Origin: Alphaproteobacteria bacterium
GTDB lineage: Bacteria; Pseudomonadota; Alphaproteobacteria; Reyranellales; Reyranellaceae
Direction of reading: 5' to 3'
Length of the DNA stretch: 64,000 nucleotides
Assembly: GCA_016869975.1 (NCBI GenBank)
Contig: VGCZ01000005.1
Location: 1-64,000, forward strand
The notes below the pieces were generated by a model. That model made no database searches and was not told the DNA's origin. It was given only the letters and a program-made list of their open reading frames with translations. A program made the translations under genes and the position numbers. Below, one piece after another: positions 33,705-41,750 of this stretch. Position 1 is the first letter of the stretch. Every line of letters starts with the position of its first letter.

Positions 33705-33720
33705 CACAAATGATTCACCG

Positions 33721-34584
33721 ATGGCCACGCCGCGCAATCTCGATCTCGACCTGGTGCGCGCCTTCGTCGGCGTGGCCGACTCCGGCAGCTTCACGCGCAC
33801 CGCCGAGCGCCTGCTGCGCACGCAGTCCACGCTCAGCCTGCAGATCAAGCGGCTGGAGACACTGCTCGGTCGGCGCCTGCTGGAACGCACGCCGCGCATG
33901 GTGCGGCTCACGCCGGAGGGTGAGGCGGCGCTGCCCTGGGCCCGCCAGCTGCTGGAGATCAACGACAAGGTCCTCGCGACCATCGGCGAGCCGGCGCTGG
34001 CCGGCGTGGTGCGACTGGGTACGCCGGAGGACTTCGCCACGACGCACCTGCCCGACGTGCTGGCGCGCTTCGCGCGCGCCTATCCGCAGGTCCAACTCGA
34101 GGTCACCTGTGACCTGACGCTGACGCTGCTCGACAGGTTCCGCCACAAGGCGTTCGATCTGGTCCTGATCAAGCGCGAGCCCGGCCGCGACCGCGGCGGC
34201 GAGCGCGTCTGGCATGAGCCACTGGTCTGGGTCGCCGCCGGGCGTACCGCCCTCGACGCGCGGGCGGCTCTGCCCCTGGTCGTCTCGCCGCCGCCTTGTG
34301 TCTATCGCAAGCGCGGCATCAGCGCGCTCGACGCGGCGCGTCGGCGGTGGCGCGTCGCCTATGCCTGCGCGTCGCTTGCCGGGCAGCAGGCGGCGGTGAA
34401 GGCCGGTCTTGGCGTCACCGTGCTACCCAAGGAGATGGTGCCGGTCGGGTTGACGATTCTCGGCGACGATTCCGGGTTGCCCGATCTCATGGACACGGAG
34501 ATCGCGCTGCTCGCGGCGCGCACGCTGTCGGCGCCGGCACGGCGCCTGCGGGAGCATATCGTGCGCTCCCTGGAGGTACGGTAG
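33721..34584 (+). CDS. LysR-family transcriptional regulator
   Basis: A 287-residue DNA-binding regulator. The N-terminal winged helix is LDLDLVRAFVGVADSGSFTRTAERL followed by TQSTLSLQIKRLETLLGRRLLERTPR, a textbook LysR pattern. The effector domain runs from about residue 90 (GVVRLGTPEDFATTHLPDVLARFARAYPQVQLEV). The ATG at 33721 directly precedes the conserved start; an earlier in-frame codon at 33676 would add 15 unsupported residues. It is divergent from icd with a palindrome in the gap, so autoregulation and control of icd are plausible. The effector is unknown. Confidence 0.93.
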   Translation: MATPRNLDLDLVRAFVGVADSGSFTRTAERLLRTQSTLSLQIKRLETLLGRRLLERTPRMVRLTPEGEAALPWARQLLEINDKVLATIGEPALAGVVRLGTPEDFATTHLPDVLARFARAYPQVQLEVTCDLTLTLLDRFRHKAFDLVLIKREPGRDRGGERVWHEPLVWVAAGRTALDARAALPLVVSPPPCVYRKRGISALDAARRRWRVAYACASLAGQQAAVKAGLGVTVLPKEMVPVGLTILGDDSGLPDLMDTEIALLAARTLSAPARRLREHIVRSLEVR

Positions 34585-34606
34585 ACATCGGCGCGGGGGG
34601 GCGGAC

Positions 34607-34855
34607 ATGGCGCAGGTTCTGGATCTGGTGGGGTTGGTGTCGGCGGCCGCGGCGGCCTGGCTGTGGTTCCGCGCCAGCCAAAGGCGGTTGCGGCGCTTGA
34701 CGCGGGAGGAGGAGCTCGACGCCGCCGACATCAACCGGATCGTTGTGGCGTTCAATCGCTCGAACATCCTCAACGGCCGCGCCGCGTTGGCGACGGCCCT
34801 ATCGGCGCTCGCCATCGCCGTGCGATTCGCCGCCAACCTGGCGGGACTGGCGTGA
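34607..34855 (+). CDS. Small hypothetical membrane protein
   Basis: An 82-residue protein with two hydrophobic segments (residues 5-22 and 59-79) joined by a charged loop (RASQRRLRRLTREEELDAADINR). A basic patch follows the first helix, suggesting both ends face the periplasm. I recognise no family. It starts 22 bases after the LysR stop on the same strand with a GGGGGG run just upstream of the ATG. It ends 82 bases before the amidase gene. Confidence 0.6.
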   Translation: MAQVLDLVGLVSAAAAAWLWFRASQRRLRRLTREEELDAADINRIVVAFNRSNILNGRAALATALSALAIAVRFAANLAGLA

Positions 34856-34937
34856 GGCCCCGCAGCTTTGTGTGGCGTCTGTCACCCGAAGCGGGTTAAT
34901 CCAACGGCCGTCAGATCCTTCGCGCGTCGGTGATCCC

Positions 34938-36275
34938 ATGCCTCTGCCCACCATCGCCCAGATCTCGGCCGATCTCGCCGCCGGCCGCACATCCAGCCGT
35001 GCGCTGACCGAGGCGGCGCTGGCGCGCATCGAGGATCCCAAAGGCGAGGGCGGCCGCGCCTTCATCAAGGTCTACCGCGCGCAGGCCATGGCCGCCGCCG
35101 ATGCCAGCGACGCGCTGCGTAAGGCCGGCGTGGCGCAGGGACCGCTCGCCGGCATCCCGGTGTCGATCAAGAATCTCTGCGACGTCGCCGGCGAGACCAC
35201 GCTGTCCGGTTCGAAGGCGCTCGCGGGCGCGCCGCCGGCCAAGGCCGACGCGCCGGTGGTCGAGCGCCTGCGCCGCGCCGGCGCGGTGATTGTCGGCAGC
35301 ACCAACATGAGCGAGTTCGCCTTCTCCGGCATCGGGTTCAACCCGCATTACGGCACCCCGGGCAATCCCGCCGACCGCCAGCGCGTGCCCGGCGGTTCGT
35401 CCTCGGGCGCCGCCGTGTCGGTGGCCGACGGCATGGCCGTCGCCGCGCTGGGCACCGACACCGGCGGCTCGGTGCGCATTCCCTCGGCGCTCTGCGGCAT
35501 CACCGGCTTCAAGCCCACGGCACGGCGTGTGCCGATCGACGGCGTCGTGCCGCTGTCGACCTCGCTCGACTCGATCGGCCCGCTCGCCGCCTCGGTCGCA
35601 TGCTGCGCCGTCGTCGACGCGGTCTTCGCCGACGAGCCGGTCGACGTGCCGGCGCCGGCGCGCCTCGACGCGCTGAGCGTCGCGGTACCCAAGCACTACG
35701 TGCTCAACGACATGGACGCCATGGTGTCGAAGGCCTTCGACCGCGCGCTCAAAGCGCTGTCGGCCAAGGGCGTGCGCATTGCCGAGATCGACCTGCCGAT
35801 GCTCGACGAGCTGCCGGCGATCAACGCCAAGGGCGGCCTCGCCGCAGCCGAGGCCTATGCCTGGCATCGCGATCTGATCGCGCGCAAGAGCGACGTGTAT
35901 GACCAGTTGGTCGCCGTGCGTATCCAGCGCGGTGCGCAGATCTCGGCGGCCGATTACATCGAGCTGCTGGCCCGGCGCGCCGATCTGCAGCGCCGCGTGG
36001 CGGCGATCACGCGCGACTTCGACGCCGTGGTCATGCCGACCTGCCCGATCGTCGCGCCGACGCTCGCCGACATCGCCACGCCCGAGGGCTTCACCACCAA
36101 GAACCTGCTGGTGCTGCGCAACTGCACCGTCGGCAACTTCCTCGACCGCTGCGGCACGTCGATTCCCTGCCACCAGGCCGGCGAGCTGCCGGTGGGCTTC
36201 ATGGTGATGGGCGAGACGATGAGCGATCGTCGCACGTTGGCGATCAGCCGCGCGGTCGAACAGGTTTTGCGCTAA
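34938..36275 (+). CDS. Amidase signature-family hydrolase
   Basis: A 445-residue amidase. The catalytic triad of the amidase signature family is complete: Lys78 in PVSIKNLCD, cis-Ser154 in PGGSSSGAAVSVA and nucleophile Ser178 in GTDTGGSVRIP, with the standard 24-residue spacing. The family includes GatA-like, fatty amide, indoleacetamide, malonamide and aryl amide hydrolases; the GatA partner genes are absent here, so a catabolic amidase is likelier. The ATG at 34938 is chosen by the start of the family homology (TIAQISADLAAGRTSSRALTEAALARI). It is followed after 12 bases by a glutathione-dependent isomerase gene. Confidence 0.93.
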   Translation: MPLPTIAQISADLAAGRTSSRALTEAALARIEDPKGEGGRAFIKVYRAQAMAAADASDALRKAGVAQGPLAGIPVSIKNLCDVAGETTLSGSKALAGAPPAKADAPVVERLRRAGAVIVGSTNMSEFAFSGIGFNPHYGTPGNPADRQRVPGGSSSGAAVSVADGMAVAALGTDTGGSVRIPSALCGITGFKPTARRVPIDGVVPLSTSLDSIGPLAASVACCAVVDAVFADEPVDVPAPARLDALSVAVPKHYVLNDMDAMVSKAFDRALKALSAKGVRIAEIDLPMLDELPAINAKGGLAAAEAYAWHRDLIARKSDVYDQLVAVRIQRGAQISAADYIELLARRADLQRRVAAITRDFDAVVMPTCPIVAPTLADIATPEGFTTKNLLVLRNCTVGNFLDRCGTSIPCHQAGELPVGFMVMGETMSDRRTLAISRAVEQVLR

Positions 36276-36287
36276 GGGAAAGAGACG

Positions 36288-36890
36288 ATGGCCAAGACCG
36301 TGGAGTTCCACTTCGACTTCGGCAGCCCCAACGCCTATCTCAGCCACAAGCTGATCCCCGATATCGAGAAGCGCACGGGTGCGACGTTCACCTACGTGCC
36401 GGTGCTGCTGGGCGGCGTGTTCAAGCTCACCAACAACGCCTCGCCGATGGTCCAGTTCAAGGACGTGCAGCACAAGCTCGCCTATCAGCGGCGCGAGATG
36501 CAGCGCTTCATCGCCAAGCACGGGCTGACCAAGTTCCGCATGAATCCGCACTTCCCGGTCAACACCGTGCAGATCATGCGCGGCGCCGTCGCCGCCCAGA
36601 TGGACGGCAAGCTCGCGCCCTATGTCGAGGCGGTCTATCGCGCGATGTGGGAGGACGGGCTGAAGATGGACGACGCCGATGTGATCAAGGCCGCGCTCGA
36701 TTCCGGCGGCATCGACGGCGCGCGCATCCTGGCGCGCGTCCAGGACCAGGACGTCAAGGACGCGCTGCTCAAGAACACCGAAGCCTCGGTGGCGCGCGGC
36801 ACCTTCGGCAGCCCGATGTTCTATGTCGGCGACGAGCCGTTCTTCGGCAAGGACCGCCTGCGCGAGGTCGAGGAGGAGATCGTGGCATGA
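36288..36890 (+). CDS. 2-hydroxychromene-2-carboxylate isomerase-like (DsbA-fold, kappa GST)
   Basis: A 200-residue protein of the HCCA isomerase/kappa glutathione transferase family, which uses glutathione to isomerise 2-hydroxychromene-2-carboxylate in naphthalene degradation; many members have unknown substrates. The thioredoxin-like start VEFHFDFGSPNAYLSHKLIP carries Ser12 at the catalytic site, and the C-terminal ARGTFGSPMFYVGDEPFFGKDRL is diagnostic. Its stop overlaps the start of the enoyl-CoA hydratase gene by four bases (ATGA), so the two are coupled. With the amidase upstream, a small aromatic or amide catabolic unit is possible. Confidence 0.9.
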   Translation: MAKTVEFHFDFGSPNAYLSHKLIPDIEKRTGATFTYVPVLLGGVFKLTNNASPMVQFKDVQHKLAYQRREMQRFIAKHGLTKFRMNPHFPVNTVQIMRGAVAAQMDGKLAPYVEAVYRAMWEDGLKMDDADVIKAALDSGGIDGARILARVQDQDVKDALLKNTEASVARGTFGSPMFYVGDEPFFGKDRLREVEEEIVA

Positions 36891-37675
36891 GCGAGCAGGC
36901 CAAAACCGGCGCGGTGCGGAGCTTCGACGAGGGCCGCGTCCGCCGGATCGTCATCGACAACGCGGCCAAGCGCAACGCGTTCTCGCCCGACATGATGCTG
37001 CAGCTGTCCGACGCGCTGACGCGCTTCGACGCCGACGCCTCGTCGTGGGTTGCGGTGCTCAGTGCCGAGGGCGATCACTTCACCGCCGGCCTCGATATGC
37101 CCAAGTTTTTCGGGCCGGGCGCCACCTACAAGGGCGCGCCCGAGGGCAACATCGATCCGTTCGCGCTCAAGCGCCGCACGAACAAGCCGGTGATCACCGC
37201 GGTGCAGGGCATCACCTACACCATCGGCATCGAGATGATGCTGGCCGGCGACATCGTCGTCGCCGCCGACACCGCGCGCTTCTGCCAGATGGAGTCCAAG
37301 CGCGGCATCGCGCCGCTGGGCGGCGCGCATTTCCGCTTCCTCAGCCGCACTGGCTGGGGCAACGCGATGTACCATCTGATGCTGTGCGACGAGTTCGACG
37401 CCGCCGAGGCGCTGCGCATCGGCCTGGTGCAGGAGGTCGTGCCGGCCGGCCAGCAAGTCGAGCGCGCGCTGAAGCTCGCCGCGACCATCGCCGCCAACGC
37501 GCCGCTGGGTATCCAGGTCATGAAGGAATCGGCGCTGAAGTACATCGCGGCGGCCGAGGCCGCCGCGATCGCCATGCTGCCGACGATTCGCGAGCGGGTG
37601 CTGGGTACCGAGGACGCCAAGGAGGGCATCCGCTCCTTCGTTGAACGCCGCGCCGCGAACTTCCAGGGCCGCTGA
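36887..37675 (+). CDS. Enoyl-CoA hydratase/isomerase family protein
   Basis: A 262-residue crotonase-fold enzyme. The crotonase segments are visible: RIVIDNAAKRNAFSPDMMLQL near residue 20, GDHFTAGLDMPKFF near residue 63 (the oxyanion and acyl-CoA loop) and KPVITAVQGITYTIGIEMMLAGDIVVAAD near residue 101. The Glu residues of classical hydratases are not clearly placed, so another crotonase reaction is possible. The start is the ATG at 36887, preceded by GAGGAGGAG, inside the end of the isomerase gene. Its TGA and the TGA of the convergent leuD form the hexamer TGATCA with no gap. Confidence 0.9.
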   Translation: MSEQAKTGAVRSFDEGRVRRIVIDNAAKRNAFSPDMMLQLSDALTRFDADASSWVAVLSAEGDHFTAGLDMPKFFGPGATYKGAPEGNIDPFALKRRTNKPVITAVQGITYTIGIEMMLAGDIVVAADTARFCQMESKRGIAPLGGAHFRFLSRTGWGNAMYHLMLCDEFDAAEALRIGLVQEVVPAGQQVERALKLAATIAANAPLGIQVMKESALKYIAAAEAAAIAMLPTIRERVLGTEDAKEGIRSFVERRAANFQGR

Positions 37676-38296
37676 TCACGCCTTGAGCCACACCCAGGGC
37701 CGCGCGGCGCGGTCCTTGGCCTGCCAGGCCGCGATCGCGTCTCGATGCGTGAGCGTCACGCCGATGTCGTCGAGGCCCTGCAGCAGCGCGTCGCGGCGGT
37801 TGGCTTCGACCTTGAACGGCAGCTCGCGGCCGCGCGGCGAGACCACGATCTGGCGCTCGAGATCGACGGTGACACGCGCGTTGCCCGGCGAGGCGCGCAT
37901 CTCCTCGGCCAGTTCCTCGATCGCCGCGATCGGCAGCTCGACCGGCAGCATGCCGTTCTGGAAGCAGTTGTTGTAGAAGATGTCGCCGAAGCTGGGCGCG
38001 ATCACGACGCGGATGCCCATGCCGGCCAGCGCCCAGACCGCCGCCTCGCGCGAGGAGCCGCAGCCGAAATTGTCGCCCGCCAGCAGGATCGGCGCGCCCT
38101 TCCAGACCGGCTGGTTGAGCACGAAGTCGGGGTTCTCGGTGCCGTCGCCATTGAAGCGGAACAGCGCGAAGCCGGAGGCCTCGATGTCGGCGCGGCTCGT
38201 GCCGACCAGCCGCGTCATGGGGATGATCATGTCGGTGTCGACGTTGGCGCGCAGGAACGGGGCCGCGACGCCTTCCAGCTTCGTGAATCTATTCAT
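37676..38296 (-). CDS. leuD: 3-isopropylmalate dehydratase small subunit
   Basis: Small (swivel) subunit of isopropylmalate isomerase in leucine synthesis; 206 residues. It starts MNRFTKLEGVAAPFLRANVDTDMIIP, the typical LeuD N-terminus, and carries ILLAGDNFGCGSSREAAVWAL near residue 71 and APSFGDIFYNNCFQNGMLPV near residue 100. It follows leuC by 12 bases, so the two subunits are made together. leuB and leuA are not in the window. Its stop abuts the stop of the convergent crotonase gene with no spacer, so no terminator is possible between them. Confidence 0.96.
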   Translation of the reverse strand: MNRFTKLEGVAAPFLRANVDTDMIIPMTRLVGTSRADIEASGFALFRFNGDGTENPDFVLNQPVWKGAPILLAGDNFGCGSSREAAVWALAGMGIRVVIAPSFGDIFYNNCFQNGMLPVELPIAAIEELAEEMRASPGNARVTVDLERQIVVSPRGRELPFKVEANRRDALLQGLDDIGVTLTHRDAIAAWQAKDRAARPWVWLKA

Positions 38297-38308
38297 CGGA
38301 TGCCCCCG

Positions 38309-39709
38309 TCAGATCCGCCGCACGTCGGTGATGGCGCCGGCGATCGCGGCCGCCGCCGCCATCGCTGGCGAGGCGAGATGGGTGCGCGCGTCGGGGCCCT
38401 GGCGCGAGGCGAAGTTGCGGTTGGACGTCGACACCGAGCGCTGACCCGGCGGCACGGTCTCGCCGTTCGACGCCACGCACATCGAGCAGCCCGGCTCGCG
38501 CCAGTGGAAGCCGGCGGCGAGGAAGACCTTGTCGAGGCCCTCGGCCTCGGCCTGCTCCTTCACGCGCCGTGAGCCCGGCACAACCCAGGCCGTGACATGC
38601 GCTGCGGTCCTGCGGCCCTTGGCGATCGTCGCCGCCGCGCGCAGGTCGGAGATGCGGCTGTTGGTGCAGGAGCCGATGAACACCCAGTCGACCCTGGTGC
38701 CGGCGATCGGCCGGCCGGGCTCCAGCCCCTGATACTTCAGCGCGCTCTCCCACGCCGCCTTGCGGTTGGCGTCGGGCGCGCGCGCCGGGTCGGGGATCGC
38801 CTGGTCGACGGCGATGACGTGCTCCGGGCTGGTGCCCCAGGTGATCTGCGGCGCCACCTCCTTCATGTCGATGACGTGCTCGGCGTCGAAGCGCGCGTCG
38901 GCATCGGAGGGCAAGGTGCGCCAATGGGCGATGGCGGCCTCGAGCGCGGCGCCCCGGGGCGCGAAGTCGCGGCCGTCGATATACTGGTAGGTGGTGTCGT
39001 CGGGTGCCACCATGCCGATCTTGTTGCCCATCTCGATCGACAGGTTGCACAGCGTGAAGCGCGCCTCCATCGGCAGGCCGCGCACCGCCGAGCCGGCGTA
39101 CTCGACGGCGTAGCCCGTGCCGCCGGCGGTGCCCAGCCGGCCGATGGCGTGCAGGATCATGTCCTTGGCGGTGACGCCCGCGGGCAGCGCACCCTCGAAG
39201 CGCAGGCGCATGGTCTTGGGCGTGCGCTGCGCCAGGGTCTGGGTGGCCAGCGCATGCACCAGCTCGCTGGAGCCGATGCCGAAGGCCAGCGCCCCCATGC
39301 CGCCATGGGTGCAGGTATGGCTATCGCCGCAGACAAGGGTCACGCCGGGCAGGGTGATGCCGAGCTCCGGGCCGATGACATGGACGATGCCGGTGCCGTC
39401 CTGGTCGAGGTCGAACAACCGGATACCGTGCTGCGCGGTGCGCCGGCGCATGGCGCGCAGCATCCGGCCGCCAACGGGGAACGTGTCCTCGGTGCGACCA
39501 GGCTGCGTCGACACCGCGTGGTCGGGCGTGGCGAAGACAAGCTCCGGCCGCGCGACGCGATGGCCCTTCTCCTCGACCTCCTCGAGCGCGCGGGCGCCGG
39601 ACAGATCGTGCACGAGGATGCGGTCCAGGTGCAGCAGGGCGAAGCCGCCGCCGAGGTCGGCGATGACGTGCGGTCGCCAGATCTTGTCGAACAGGGTCAA
39701 GCCGGCCAC
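38309..39709 (-). CDS. leuC: 3-isopropylmalate dehydratase large subunit
   Basis: Catalytic iron-sulfur subunit of isopropylmalate isomerase; 466 residues. The 4Fe-4S ligands lie in FIGSCTNSRI and CSMCVASNGET, and other aconitase-family segments include VCGDSHTCTHGGMGALAFGIG and TQTLAQRTPKTM. The start is the GTG at 39709, chosen because AGGAGG lies five bases upstream and AGLTLFDKIW is the normal LeuC beginning; the longer ATG frame at 39787 would add 26 unlikely residues. It is divergent from the GntR-type gene, whose product could regulate it. Confidence 0.96.
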   Translation of the reverse strand: MAGLTLFDKIWRPHVIADLGGGFALLHLDRILVHDLSGARALEEVEEKGHRVARPELVFATPDHAVSTQPGRTEDTFPVGGRMLRAMRRRTAQHGIRLFDLDQDGTGIVHVIGPELGITLPGVTLVCGDSHTCTHGGMGALAFGIGSSELVHALATQTLAQRTPKTMRLRFEGALPAGVTAKDMILHAIGRLGTAGGTGYAVEYAGSAVRGLPMEARFTLCNLSIEMGNKIGMVAPDDTTYQYIDGRDFAPRGAALEAAIAHWRTLPSDADARFDAEHVIDMKEVAPQITWGTSPEHVIAVDQAIPDPARAPDANRKAAWESALKYQGLEPGRPIAGTRVDWVFIGSCTNSRISDLRAAATIAKGRRTAAHVTAWVVPGSRRVKEQAEAEGLDKVFLAAGFHWREPGCSMCVASNGETVPPGQRSVSTSNRNFASRQGPDARTHLASPAMAAAAAIAGAITDVRRI

Positions 39710-39891
39710 GCGGTCCTCCTTCTCGTCGGGCGGACGATGGTGCGGCACGCGGCCGCTTGCAACGGCCGGGTTCGGGCTTCGTCGCACCGGATGCGCAATT
39801 AAGAGTTGAAGTCGGCTGACGAGGGCGCTAGGACACGAATATACTCTTGGTTGTATCCGGCACCCGTGGCTCGTCGGTTCGGGAGTGAAGT

Positions 39892-40680
39892 TTGGCCGTC
39901 CGTCGCGAACTTGGTGCGCCGCTGTATCAGCAGATCTTCCTGGTGCTGCGCGAGGCGATCCAGGAAGGCAAGTACCCGGTCGATACCGCGCTGCCCAGCG
40001 AGGCGGCGCTGTGCCGCCAATACCGTGTCTCGCGCATCACCCTGCGGCGCGCGTTGGCGCACCTTCAGCAGGCGGGGCTGATCGAGCGCCGCCAGGGCAG
40101 CGGCACCTTCGTGCTCCGCTCCGCGCCGCTGCAGATTGGCTTCGAGATGGGCGGCGTGATCCGCGATTTCACCGAGTTCACTTTCGGCACCCGGCCGAAG
40201 ACGCTGGAGTTCGAGTATCGGGCGCCGCCGGTGCGCATCCGCGCGCTGTTCGACACCGATGTCGGCGAGCGCATGCAGCGCGTCGTGCGCTTGCGCTCGC
40301 GCGGCCGCGTGCCGCTGGCGCAGATCGAAACCTGGGTGCCGGTATCCGTCGGCGAGCGCTACACCGTCGACGAAACCGACAAGGCGCCGTTGACCCAGCT
40401 CATGGAGCGCGCCGGCACCATCCTGACCAGCGGGCGGTTCACCGTCAGCACGACACTCGCCGATCCGATGATGGCCGACCGGCTGCACATCGAGGTGGGC
40501 GCGCCGCTCCTGAAGTTCTCGCGCGTGATGTACGACCAGAACGGCCGCGTGGCGCAGTACGCCGAAATGCTGTTGCGGCCCGATCACATACAGATCGTCT
40601 TCCCGGTCCATGGCGAGGATCTGCCGCGACGAACCTGGGCTACCGACGCTCCAGAAGCTCCCGCACCGCGGCGTCGATGA
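39892..40680 (+). CDS. GntR-family (HutC/UTRA) transcriptional regulator
   Basis: A 262-residue regulator starting at TTG with GGGAG seven bases upstream. The N-terminal winged helix has the GntR pattern APLYQQIFLVLREAIQEGKY, then LPSEAALCRQYRVSRITLRRALAHLQQAGLIERRQGSGTFV. The C-terminal UTRA ligand-binding domain begins near residue 90 and ends with RVMYDQNGRVAQYAEMLLRPDHIQIVF. The ligand is unknown; UTRA domains bind small molecules such as urocanate or sugars. It is divergent from leuCD across 182 bases. Its last 41 bases overlap the end of the convergent MetX-like gene. Confidence 0.92.
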   Translation: MAVRRELGAPLYQQIFLVLREAIQEGKYPVDTALPSEAALCRQYRVSRITLRRALAHLQQAGLIERRQGSGTFVLRSAPLQIGFEMGGVIRDFTEFTFGTRPKTLEFEYRAPPVRIRALFDTDVGERMQRVVRLRSRGRVPLAQIETWVPVSVGERYTVDETDKAPLTQLMERAGTILTSGRFTVSTTLADPMMADRLHIEVGAPLLKFSRVMYDQNGRVAQYAEMLLRPDHIQIVFPVHGEDLPRRTWATDAPEAPAPRRR

Positions 40681-41668
40681 AGGCGATGTCGACCGGATTG
40701 CCGCGCGGATTGCCGGCGCGATGGCCCCACATCGAGGGAATCTCCAGGAGGCGGCCGCGCTTGAGGTGCGGCAGCTCCAGCCGGTTGTCCTGGGTCTGGA
40801 AGTAGAGATCGGTCGCCGACGGCATCAGCAAGGTGTCGGCCTCGATGGCGCCGAGCGCGGCCGTGAGGTCACCGCCGAAGCGTTCGTCTTCGGCGATATC
40901 GCCATTCTGCCACGTCCAGAGCTGGCACAGCAGATCGTTGGCGTCGCGCCTCAGGAAATTGCCCTCCCACGAGCCGACGAGGAAATCCTCCAGGCTGGCG
41001 AAGCCCAGTTGCCGCCACATGCGCTCGCGATAGAAGGTTTGGCTGAGCGCCCAGCCGGCGTAGACGCGGCCCATGGCGCGCAGGCTGCGCTCGGGCTTGG
41101 CGGTGAAATGATCGCCGGTCCAGTGGGGATCGGCGGTCAGCGTCGCCTTCACGCCCTCGAGGAAGACCACATTGTGCGGCGATGTGCGCGCCGAGCCGCA
41201 ATTGACCACGATGCGCTCGACATCGGCGCCGAACAGCGCACCCCAGTGATAGGCCTGCTGCGCGCCCATCGACCAGCCGTAGACCATCGCCACGCGCTCG
41301 ACGCCGAACACCTCGCGCAGCAGGCGGCGCTGCTGGCCGACATTGTCGTGCGTGGTGATGCGCGGAAAGCGGCCCTTGTCGTAGGGCGGCGTGGCGAGGC
41401 TGGGCGAGGTCGACAGCCCGTTGCCGAACATGTTGGGGATGACGATGAAGTACTTCGTCGGATCGAGCGCGCGGCCCGGCCCGATCATCCACTCGATGTC
41501 GGTGTGCTGTGCGCTGTAGCTCGTCGGATAGACGATGACGTTGTCGCGCGCGGCCGACAGCGTGCCGAAGGTCTTGTAGACGATCTTCGCGCCCGGCAGG
41601 GTCATCCCGCGCTTGAGCGTGATGTCGCCGCAGTCGAACGTCGCGACCTGGGTGGGATAGTCGGTCAT
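40640..41668 (-). CDS. Homoserine acetyltransferase-like alpha/beta hydrolase
   Basis: A 342-residue protein of the MetX-like branch of alpha/beta hydrolases. It starts DITLKRGMTLPGAKIVYKTFG and has VIVYPTSYSAQHTDIEWMIG, the nucleophile elbow YGWSMGAQQ with Ser133, the acid in MPSATDLYFQTQDN and the His in PSMWGHRAGNP. True MetX transfers acetyl or succinyl to homoserine for methionine synthesis. This copy is shorter and I would expect the genuine metX elsewhere, so it may act on another acyl ester. Its 3' end overlaps the convergent GntR gene by 41 bases, and its start lies 81 bases from the desaturase gene. Confidence 0.85.
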   Translation of the reverse strand: MTDYPTQVATFDCGDITLKRGMTLPGAKIVYKTFGTLSAARDNVIVYPTSYSAQHTDIEWMIGPGRALDPTKYFIVIPNMFGNGLSTSPSLATPPYDKGRFPRITTHDNVGQQRRLLREVFGVERVAMVYGWSMGAQQAYHWGALFGADVERIVVNCGSARTSPHNVVFLEGVKATLTADPHWTGDHFTAKPERSLRAMGRVYAGWALSQTFYRERMWRQLGFASLEDFLVGSWEGNFLRRDANDLLCQLWTWQNGDIAEDERFGGDLTAALGAIEADTLLMPSATDLYFQTQDNRLELPHLKRGRLLEIPSMWGHRAGNPRGNPVDIAFIDAAVRELLERR

Positions 41669-41680
41669 GTCGTTGGGACC

Positions 41681-41734
41681 GCGCCGCTCCAGCGGCGCCT
41701 CATGGCATGGATGGAAGAGCGCCGCTGGAGCGGC
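41681..41734. repeat. Nested palindrome pair (cloverleaf-like element)
   Basis: Arms at 41683-41698 (GCCGCTCCAGCGGCGC) and 41719-41734 (GCGCCGCTGGAGCGGC) are perfectly complementary over 16 bases with a 20-base loop. Each arm is itself a palindrome (GCCGCT-CC-AGCGGC; GCCGCT-GG-AGCGGC), so one long or two short hairpins can form. It fills the gap between the two minus-strand genes desaturase and MetX-like. Confidence 0.8.
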
Positions 41735-41750
41735 ACGGCCCGAAGACGGC

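Noticed and set aside
39840-39866. ATAC...GTAT inverted pair before the GntR gene as its operator
   Set aside because: The match to a GntR operator is short and imperfect; without comparison of related promoters it cannot be separated from chance.
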